Of a DNA stretch of 64,000 nt, positions 44,401 to 56,400 are shown piece by piece (position 1 is the stretch's first letter; every line of letters starts with the position of its first letter). Source of the stretch: Pseudoips prasinana (lineage: Eukaryota > Arthropoda > Insecta > Lepidoptera > Nolidae); contig OX621259.1 in the NCBI GenBank assembly GCA_951640165.1, positions 5,208,001 through 5,272,000 on the forward strand. Reading direction: 5' to 3'. The translations under genes were made by a program, and so were the position numbers. The notes under the pieces are model-generated. The model did no database searches, had not been told where the DNA came from, and worked only from the letters and a program-made list of their open reading frames with translations.

Positions 44401-47400
44401 TTAAGAACAAAAATTATAATATATAATGTGGTTAACTTATTTTTGAAACTAGCTAGGAACTCATAACTAAAAAGTACAAAATAACAAAATTATTTAATAA
44501 ATAAAAAACCCAACTGCGTAAATTATGTTCCAAACTACGTACATAGACAAAGAACTGAAAGAAAAAACAAGCACATAGATGGCTGGTGGTCTAAAATTAT
44601 ATAATGTAGTATTCATTCAATAGTACATTATATAATTTTACTATGTACGTAGTTTGGAACATAATTTACGCAGTTGGGTTTTTTATTTATTAAATAATTT
44701 TTTATTTCAGTACTTGGTAATTGTTTTAGTGTTATCTATTTAGTAAATGGAATTTGTATTGATCTGTAAAGATTAGTGCGCCGGAAACGGCAGAATATTT
44801 TGGACATTTGAAACTGTAACAACATGTGACAACCATATCCTTACAAATCAATATTTCTATGCTATTCTATAAAGATAGAAAGGTAATAATGATAATAAAT
44901 ATCGTGGGATAACTAATCTGTCATCAGATCCCAAAGTAGACAGAGTCTTTACTATGGCAATTAGTTATCTGTGTTCCTAGAGATAAATTACACTCAGACA
45001 CAGAAAAAAAAATCGTGCTTATCACAAAAAGCTTTGCCCTGGGGATGGAACTCACAACCTCTGTCTTACCAATACCGGTCAAAAACTACTAGTCTAATAG
45101 GCCAGCTCTCTTTAGTAACGCTCTTACAAAATATCTCTACTACCTCTATTCTTATAAAATATTAAATTTGTTGACCATGATATACATAATTCTGTTGGAG
45201 CAAGTTAGGTATTTATATAGCAGTATTGTATTTGTTTTGTAGCTTCATTACAATTAGATAATAATATAAAATAAAAACGGTTTTTATTCACGTCGACTTA
45301 AAAAAAGCGCTTGTAAATAGTCAGAACATGTTTGTAGTAATACAGTTAAGTATATATAATATTACTAGTTACATATTATAGACTTTTAGGTACACAGATT
45401 GTTAAAACATTTATAAAATTTATTTTATAATATTAATGATATTGAACTAGAGTATATTAAGTTGTTGTAATAGAGATTATGATTAAGTTTAATTATCGAA
45501 ATTTATAGTTTAAGCTATATTTTACTACATAAATAATTATAATGTCCTCCTAGCCGAATTTCGGCCACGGCGGCCAGTCTCAATAGATATTAGCCATCTC
45601 GCGGGACATGTTAAGTGTGTGCACAAACACAGGAGCACTTTCTATTCCATCACTGTCATGATCCGATGGGACGCCTAGCGACACGACCGGAAAGAGGTCA
45701 GGTACAGGACCGACGGCTTTACGTGCTCTCCGAGGCACGGGGGTATAATATCGCCAACTCCCAGACTTCGGGCTGATGCTGAGAAATTTTTCTTTTTACA
45801 GAAAACTCCCAAAATCACTTTTAGCCCGACCCGAGATTTGAACCCAGGACCTCGTTTACTTTCTGCGGGTGAACACGCTACCGCTAGACCAACGAGGCAG
45901 TTTACTACATATTGTGTGGATGTTACTCATATGTTTTAACATTGTCATTTCAGGTCAGGCTCTAGGCACTGTCTTTGGATTACCAATGACGGGCTTCATA
46001 TCCTCGTCACCATTGGGCTGGCCAGGTATTTTCAGATTTTATGGCATACTATCTGGAATAAACGCTATCCTTCTGTGGTGGCTTGCAGCAGACACTCCAG
46101 CAAAGCACCCAAAAATATCTGACGATGAAAGAGAGTATATTGAAAACGATTTGGGTACCGTCATTGACAAGGTGAGCTAATCATCATCATCATATCAGCC
46201 AAAAGATGTTCACTGCTTCGGAAAAGGCATCCCCATAAATTTCCACAATGACCGGTCTTGCCCACGCTGCGTCTTTCAGTTCGTGGTCGATATTGTTGCG
46301 GCAGTAAGTTCTATGAGCTATGTAAATGTATTAGCTGAACTAATAAATATTTATTTATTTATTGCTATTTTCATGGGTTTACAATAGGTGTTACATATAT
46401 TTGTTTCCAACATGAACCCTGTCAGGGCACAGCAATACAATATAAATAGTTATATCTAAGGTCAGATCGTAATTCTAGATAACATATTTCAATAAGTCAT
46501 AAAAGTAAATAGGTATTCATAGCAATATAAGGTACAATAAATTAATAATAAAACAAATATATGTTCGTCAATTTAATTAAATTTATGGTATTTCGATTCT
46601 AATAGTATTGTGAGACAGTAGGAAGAAAAAGTTATTGAGATTATACTCAATATTATTATTATTTACGTTCGTATTATTTTAAGTACGTTCGTACTATTTT
46701 GTAGGAATTTATTTAGGCTAATATTAACAAATAAGTGATAATTAGTACTATCTCTGACTGTGAGTGTCATTGCTAGAGAACTATGGCCTGACGGGCTGGT
46801 TAGCGTATAATTGGTAGATACTTTGCATTTCACGCCGCAGGTCTTAGGTTTGATTACCACCTAGGACAGATATTTGTGTAAATGAACATGTCTGTTTATC
46901 ATTTTATGAGGCTATAGCCTCTTTACATCATTCAGTCTCCCGCTTAGCTCTGGAGTGAAGTGGAACTATTCATTTTCTAACTCCTCCTTTTTCTCTTTCT
47001 GATTAAACTCGTTGCGGGATCCAAGACAGTTAAAGCGATTCCCCGGGACATGCCTGAGCTTCACAGCTTAGTGTCATTTCATTGTGTGCCATTGTTGATC
47101 CTGGCTTACGGGAGTTGCAGTGGTGGGTAAGAGGGAGGGACTAGTCCCGATTAAAAAAAAATGTCTGTTTGTCCCGAATCTGGGTGTTATTATCTGTATA
47201 AGTATGTATTTACATAAGAAAAGTAGTATAATAATATGTAGTACTAGAAATGCCCCGCGGTTTTGCCCACATTATACTTTATAAATTATAGCCTATATTT
47301 ATGTTACTCCAGGGTGCCTGCTAACTCCATACAAAATTTTATTAAAATCGCTCCAACCATTTAGACGTGAAGAAGTAACAAACATACACACTCACAAACA

Positions 47401-50400
47401 TTCACCTTTATAAGATTAGTAGGATATCATCTATCTGATTTCCATAGTAGATGTAGTTCGGGATCAGATGGCCGTGTGTGAATAATGTCCTAGAATATTA
47501 TTATAATTAATTTACAATGGCTTTTGCTTATTTCCTTCTTTTCAAGAAAACTTAAAAGGTAAACATTGTAATCTTCGTAAGCCTCGAATCGGCATTGTAA
47601 TTTATAATATTATGTATCTTTACGTATATACGTATGTACGTCTTATATACGTAAAGTACGTACGGACGTAAAATACGTACGTCTTGTACATATATGAAAA
47701 TTATGCAAATTTTTCAATTAATAAAGCCAATGAATCGTTCAGGGTGGTTACTGAAATAGCTAAATACGAACGGTCCCTAAATAAGTTATCGGCAATTTAA
47801 AACAGTTACTTTATTAATTAAGTAAAATTGTGTCCGTCTATTATATGTTTATAAAGTACTCCGCGATAAGTTTCCCTTAAAAACAATCAAACAACAATAC
47901 TAATGAAGTTGATTACAAATTGCTAAGCTGAAGTGGCAGTGGGAAGGGCACATAGCTCGTAGAGCCGACGGCCGCTGGGGCAGAAAGGTTCTCGAGTGGC
48001 GACCACGAACCGGAAGACGCAGCGTGGGCAAGCCCCCTACAAGATAGACCGATGATGAGGGTCGCTGGAAATCGCTGGATGCGGTTAGCGCAACACCGGC
48101 AATTGTGAAGCTCTTTGGGAAAGGTCTTTGTCTTTCGGCTGATATGATGATGAAGTTGATTTTATGACGTAACGTTTCATTAAAAATATTTAATGATTTT
48201 GAAAAGTGCAACATGTACAGGAAATGAAGCTATTGATTGTACAGATAAGTTCCATAGTTTGAAATATTTTTTACTGAATCATAACTTACAATTTGTTTGT
48301 AAGTTATGATTCAGTAAAAATATTTCAAACTATGGAACTTATCTATACAATCAATAGCTCGATTTCCTATACATGTCAGTGCAATTTTTGAAGGGAAATC
48401 TTCTTTAGGCGCGTTTAGTACATTGTGACGTCACGATTCCCATGATCTATAAGTATACTGTGTTCATATATGTTCTTTTTGGGTGAACCAAAAGCGTGAA
48501 ACTCACGCGTCCCAGTCCCGGAGAGCACGAACTGTCGGTCCCGGTTTACATCATTAGAGAACAGTCGTCCGCCATATCAGAGGCCTACTGGTCGGCTTGA
48601 ACAACTCTGACACTAGGGTAACCACTCCCCATACGACATTACTGCCATCTGGCTCCAAAATTGAGAACTACTACTATGGAAACCAAACAATGGCTACTTA
48701 TAGGTATGCTCTCACTGGTCCGTAAGTGATCGGCGAGGTTAAGCAACTAGGCTCGCGGTCAGTCGCTGATGATTGACCACCAAAGTGGTTTAATTTATGA
48801 GTATCTCCGTGCTTAGGAGGGCACGTTAAGCTGTCGGTCCCAGTGGTAGTCATTAGGCAACAGTCGTTAAGCCATGTCACTGCCCATACGATAAGTAAGT
48901 AAGTATAGGTTTCAATGTAACGTCCTTCTAGCCGTAACCACGTCCACGGCAGCCAGTCTCAATAGAGATTAGCCATCTGCGCGGGACATAATAGTGCTCA
49001 AGTGTGTGCGGAAACACAGGGGCAATTTCTACTCCATCACTCCCATGATCCGATGGGACGCCTAGCGACACGACCGGAAAGAGTTCAAGTACAAGACCGA
49101 CGGCTTTACGTGCTCTCCGAGGCACGGGGGCATAATACCGCCAACTCCCAGACTTCGTCCGAAAAATTACTTTTTAGCCCGACCCGGGATTTGAACCCAG
49201 GACCTCGTTTTCTGCGGGTAACCACGCTAGACTAACGAGACAGTCAGTATTAATGTATAGAAAGCATTGCAAAACATCCGCAGTAACGGTAAAGTACGTT
49301 TTTTTAACCAATAACTTTAATCTGTCGCAGCAATAAATTTACAAACTTACGTTTATTTGTTGAAATTTTTATTGCACCGCTCAACAATTTTTTGCCTGGC
49401 ATTTAAAGCTTTTGTATAATAAAATATATAGCATTATTGGTTTATTTCATGAGCAAGCTTATTTGTAAACAATTTATGCAACATCAGTTGGCAAAATAAA
49501 ATTAAAATTGATTTCTCTTCATAGAAAATATGTCTTTAGATCAATGGAATATATTTATTTCCTTATTTTGTTCATTGTTACAAATGTTTCCGTTGCATAC
49601 AGGTATTTATACATACATACATAGACTCACGCCTGTTTCCCAGAGGGGTAGGCAGAGACAACGGATTTCCATTTGTCACGATCTTTGCATACTTCTTTTG
49701 CCTCGATGACTGTCATTATATTATTCATACATGCTCGCCGGTTTAGGGTACTTCTGACCTGCCCTTTCTTGAGAACATCTCCAATTTGGTCAGAGAATGT
49801 TCGACGTGGTCTTCCCCTTCCGGTTGTCCCATTCACACAGGCCAGGTATACTTCTTTTGTCAATCTTCTTTCATTCATCCTTTCTAAATGGCCAAACCAT
49901 CTCAGCATGCCTTTTTCAATCTTTGTGACTACATCCTCTTTCACACCACAACGCTCTCTTACATCAGTATTTCGAATTCTGTCTCTCAAAGTCACACCAC
50001 ACATACTTCTCAGAGCTCTCATTTCTACTGCATTTATTTTACTTTCATTCTTTTTCTGCCATACCCAACTTTCACTTCCATACATTAAAGTTGGCACTAA
50101 CACTCCATCGTGCACGGCTAGTCGAGCCTTCTTTGATACTTGCCGGCTACTCATAAAGGCGTGAAGTGCCCCATTCACTCTGTTCCCCGCATTTACTCTT
50201 CTAACAATATCTTTTTCATATTTCCCATCTCTCGTAAACAAAGTTCCCAAATATACAAACTCATTCACCTGTTCGACTTTCTCTCCTCCAATCACAATAT
50301 CACACGCTGTCGTGTATTCATCCCTCTCAAATACCATTACTTTCGTCTTACCTACATTCATTTTCATCCCTTTCCTTTCAAAAGATTCATACATATTTGT

Positions 50401-53400
50401 TACCATCACCTGCAACTCGTCCGCCGATGATGCAAGTAGAACTTGATCATCAGCGTAAAGCAGACATTTGATGAGTAACTCATTCATCCTTACACCGCAT
50501 TCACTTTCTTTCAAATCTTTTAAACAGCTATCCATGAATAGGTTAAACAACCACGGTGACGCTACACATCCCTGTCTAACACCCTTTTGGATGCTAAACC
50601 ACTCGGTGTATGACCCGTGAATCCTCACGCAAGCTCTGGAATCCCTATAAAGAGATTTCAGTGCTTGAACAAGGTTGTCGTTCAACCCATACATGGACAG
50701 TACCGACCATAGTTCATTCCTCAACACTCTATCGTAGGCCTTTTCTAAGTCTACGAAGGCACAGTAGACCTTTTGGTTTTTTCCCAAAAACTTCTCTACT
50801 ATGCTTCGCAGAGAAAATGTATATAGTATATCAGTTATCTGGTTTCCATAGTACAAGATCTGCTTAGTTTGGGATGAGATGGCCGTGTGTAAATAATGTC
50901 CCCGTATATTATTATCATTTATTGAAAACACTGATACAAATACCAAGTTATTAAATTTGAATGACGTGATTTTTAATTCACCATCATATCAGCCTAAATG
51001 CCCATTGCTGAATAAAGGCCATCCTCAAGGATCTCCACAATTGCCGGACTTGCGTTCCCCACATCCAATGACTTCCACCGACCCACACAAAGTTATCAGT
51101 CCATCTTGGCCTGCTCATGCTGCGTCTTCCGGTTCATTGTGTCCACTTGAGAACCTTTCTGCCCCAGCCGCCGTCAGTTTTGCTAGCTATGTGCACTGTC
51201 CACTGCCACTACAACATGGCTATTCTACGGGCTATGTATTTTTAATTTAAAAAAGTTTCATGGAGAATGCGCTCAAGATTTCCATGAACTTATCCCTCCT
51301 TCCCTATTCTTTCATCGGCCTAACAGGCGTATGGAGGGTCTCCACCGCTTTGTTGTTGATATCCCATTATGCCGTGCGAAGCGCTTTGCTTCCTCTTTCA
51401 TAATACGCACGGCTAAGCTGTGTAACACCCTACCGAACGGCGTGTTTCTAGACTCATACAACATGGGTTTATTCAAGGCTAGAGTGAACAGGCATCTTAT
51501 GGGTACCTACGCGCGGTCCACCTTCGATCACATCTTACCTTACCAGGTGAGATCCTGGTCAAGCGTAAACCCATCCAGCATTAAAAAAAATAACCTAATT
51601 ATCTCCGGTTGAACACGCTACGGCTAGACCAACCACTTTCATTTTAGTAAGAACTAGCTGTGGCCCGCGAATTTCACACACGTTAAACTTTATAAACGAT
51701 CACAACTCCTCCCCCGTAGGTGATAGCGTGATAATATGTAGCCTATAAGTTGACCCAACCTCTAAGTAATATTCATGGATAATTTTAAGTAAATCCATGC
51801 AGTACTTTTTGAGGTTAGCCCGGACATACATACAGACAAACAGACAAAAATTCTTAAAACTATATTTTTGGCTTCGCTATAGATTGTAGATCACGCCCCA
51901 AGTATCCTTTAAAAAAATATTCAATGTATGAATACAGTTTTGACTTACCTACGATTTTATTATTTATGTATAGATATATTATCGCGACATTAAAAAAATC
52001 AACTCCGAATCATCCGAAAAAGCATTTTAGAAAAGACCTTAACGAAAAACCACACATTTTTCAAAATTGCCAATATTAATATCATACTAACATTGTGTTG
52101 TTTGATTTATAGAAAATTCCAGTGCCTTGGTCGAAGATACTGCGGCATAAAGGAGTGTACGCCATTATTATTGCCCATATTGGGCAGACTTGGGGCCAAC
52201 TCACATTGTATTCAGAAGTGCCAGCGTATATGGATAAAATACTGAACGTTAATATTAAGGCTGTAAGTATTTATATACCTATATATATTTTTTATGGCAT
52301 TGGGCGACAAACGAGCAAGCGGGTCACCGCAACACCAGAGGTGTCACGGGTGCGTTGCCGACCTTTAAGAGTCAGCAAACAAGTGTTGCTGACCCTCCCC
52401 CCCACCCCAATGAGCTCCGGCGATCTTACTCACACGCAGAAACACAACACTAAAGTAATTAATGTTATTATTAAAGTATGTCTTCTGTAAAGTCGGTACT
52501 TCCCCGGTCGGGCTGCTCTTTGAGCGAATGAACGCTGTGCCCTACCCCTCTTAATATATATATTTTTATTGTTTATTCCCATTTCAGTTACATTAATGGT
52601 TCTTAACATATTATACGACAAACGGCTAACACAATTTGTAGGCGACTCGCTCTTATTCATCTAATAGCTAACTTAAATGCTTATTATATTTAAGTATACA
52701 TTTGCAACTAGCTGTGCCCCGGTTTTACCCGCGTTAAACTTCATTAATTATAGCCTATATGTTAGTATAAATATAAAGGGTGTCAGCTAACTCCATACCA
52801 AATTGCATTAAAATCGTTTTAGCCGTTTAGACCTGAAGAAGTAACAAACATACACACTCACCAAACTTTCGTCTTTATAATATTAGTGTGGTGTGATAAT
52901 TAAGGTACCTTATAAACTACTTATTTATCTACTACATTTCTGCCCTTATGGATATATTATATTTTGAACTTAAACTTTTACTTTATCCCATACCCTAACA
53001 ATTCTTTTAATTTAGTTTTTAGCTGCACTTTACTATTTATGTTTTTCTCATCTCCCGATGTATGATATTTATTGAAAAGATTTGGTATTATATACTGTCG
53101 TGTTCTTTCCCCATAGTAGTTATTTAACCTTACTTCAGTTAGTTTACCTTGTTTTATAGCCCTTTCACTGTATTTATAAGTTTTTTTGTTTTTAATTTTA
53201 TATTCTTCCTTATATCTTATTATATCTTCCTTAAAACACGTTTCTTACGCTATTAAATATTGAACTTTATCTATGCCGTCACCACAGATATGGACATTTG
53301 TTTCAAGCATATTTCCAGAGTTTACACGTGTCAACTTTGGACGGTGTATACTGCGAGATTATTGGATAGCATTAGAGTGCAACATAATAATAATAATTTT

Positions 53401-56400
53401 GGCTAAAAATTGAGGCGGGCACAGCGGCCAGCCTCAATAGAGATTAGCCATCGGCGCGGGGCATATTATAATGCACAAGTGTGTGCGCAAACACTTCAAG
53501 AGCACTTTCTATTCCATCACTCTCATGATCCAATGGGATGCTGAGCGACACGACCGGTAAGACGTCAGGTACAGGAACGACGGCTTTACGTGCTCTCCGA
53601 GGCACGGTGGTATAATACCGCCAACTCTCAGACTTCGGGCTGATGCTGAGAAATTTTTCTTTTTACAGTAAAGTCCCAAAATCACTTTTGGCCAGACCCG
53701 GGATTTGAACCCAGGACCTCGTTCTCTGCGGGTGAACACGCTACCGCTAGACCAACGAAGCAGTCAATATAATCAAACAGCTTTATATAGGCTTAAGTTT
53801 CTACTGCAGCGGCTCCGGTATGTTCGTGGAAACTAGAGTAAACACATTTAATACTATCTAGAGAGCTCGTATTGCATCATTCATGGAAAGGATCAGTAAA
53901 TGTAGTAATAGTATAATTGTAGAATTATACGATAGACTATGTGTTACTAGTACAGACGCCAGCACATCCAGCTACCCCAATCTGTTAAATTTCTTTTATA
54001 GATTTTCAACTTTATCACAATTTACTTTCAATTGGGGAATTTTGGAAGATTGGGGTAGCTTGATGTTCTGGCGTCTGTACGTATAGAGAATGGCTAGCAA
54101 AAGCTGCCTAGTGATAATTTACTTTTTTTAATCAAATTATTTATTTCATTTATGGATCTTGAGTCTGAAATAAAGAATTATTTTTATAAATTTTAATTTT
54201 GTAGTATTATTTGCTTGCTGTGTGGTTACGGCATAGAATATCATGACCTCATCTCATCCCGTGGGGGCGTAGAAATCGTCGGAGGGAATACGTCTCCAAG
54301 AGAATGCACAGCAGCGTTTTTCTGTGAACTATGACCATCAAACTGCGATCGCCAACCCGTCTGCCAAGAGTGGCAATTATGGCTTATCCCCCCATTCTTT
54401 GGGGAAGCTTTTGTCCAGCAATGGTGGTACTTTGGCTGAAATTATATGCAATGCAAAGCGTTAACTGATTGGCGTATTTGGTAAATACTTACTTTTCATG
54501 CCGTAGGTCATGGGCTCGATTTCCACCCAGGGGCTCTACCGGCTAAGTCGCACCATTAGTTCCGGACCATTTATGACGTCACATGTGGTCATGGAAGCCG
54601 ATTTAACGATTGATTAAGTCATTTTCAACCTTCATTTATTTGAACGCCATTGACGAAAACGATGTTCGGTGACTTAGCCGGTAGAGGCCCAGGACAGATA
54701 TTTGTGTGCATGAACATGTTTGTTTGTCCTGGGTCTGGGTGTAATTATCTATTCGCTGGTTAGATAATTACACCATTTTATATCAGAAGACTTTTTTATA
54801 TCAGAGGGCGACAAACGAGCAAGTGTTACGTACTCTATACGTAACACTTGCTCGTTTGTCGCCCCAGAGGGAACTTTTTTATATCAGAAATAAAAAAGTC
54901 GTATTTGGAATATAATTATCAATTATTTGGTTTTCATAATAAAAGTTCTGCTTAGTTTGGGACTAGATGACAGTGTTCGATTTATAATATTTACGGGAAG
55001 ATAATGTCACCAAGGTAAACACACTTCTGGATATTTTATATATAAATGAATTACATAATAATATATTTAAATAAGGTATACTTTTCTCTGAAAGGGTATT
55101 TGACCGATAATATCGATATTTAGGCGAATGTTTACTTATATTCAACAATAAATGATTGATTGAATGATTGGAGACCAGCCAGACGATTAAATTTGTGATA
55201 TCCCGTTTAGAGTAAAAGTGATCGTGCATTCTTCATAACAGCTGTAAAAAGTCCACTGCTAGACAAAAGTCTCCCACAAGAATCAATTTGGGAGAATATG
55301 CCATAATAACCACGCTTGGTAGACAGGTTGGCGATCGCAGTAACATCATCATAGTACTCAGAAAGAAGCTGCTGCCCTTCCTCTAGTAAATATACCCCTT
55401 AGGTCGACTTCTACGCCCCCACGGGATGAGATAGGGTCATGATATTCTGATATTTGCTCTCACCACGTAGCAAATTTTCATCATGCATTACATTAAATAA
55501 ATTTATTGTTTTACTCATCGTTACAATTACAATACTTTTTTGCAGCTACTAATTGATGAAAGATCAACAAAACAGATTTTTTGTGAGCACCACCTAACAA
55601 AGAGTTTCTTAGTTTAATTATAATAGAGAATATAAATATATTGCGCTCTATAGTAAATGCAAGTTGTTTTTGTTAGTGAACCAATGTATTTTCACCGTTG
55701 GTACACAACCTGAACGTTCCGTTTGGCTTGCGCCGGAGTCGATATATATATAGCCCAATAAAAAGGCAGTGTTTATAAAGATCAAAGAAGCATGCCTTCT
55801 GTACTTACCATTGCCCTTGCCACCCCATGTGGACAAGGTGCATTACGCATTACGTGTCGAACCTTTAAGACTCGTGCCTGATAGCGGCTGAGGGCGATGG
55901 GAGAGGGTGTAGGAGGGTACTCTAATCGTTGTACAGGGGAGGAGGGGAGAACCACAAGCATTGGGCCAGTTTCTGTTCCGTTGTATGAGCGAACGCCTTA
56001 CCGACGTACAGCTACATTATGTTATATCTTACCACCCGCCATCGGTGGTCTCGAGAGAGTTGATAGTATATCTCGTCCATAATATGTAATTATTTAACAA
56101 TCTATTGAAAGTGTATTGTATATTTATAAAGTTCGATTAAATTTATTCTATGGTTTTATTTAATCAATCCCTTAATTAGTTATGATTCATTTTATTTGCT
56201 CTCAGAACGGAATGCTGACGGCTCTTCCATTCCTAATCATGTGGTTCACCAACTTCTTCTTCAGTTGGATGACTGATATGCTCATCGTGAAAAAGATATT
56301 TAGCGTAACGACCTCCAGGAAATTCGCAAATTCATTAGGTATGTAATTTTGGTTTCATGTTAAAAATTAACTTTAAAAATTCAAGTGGAAGTTATTCTTT

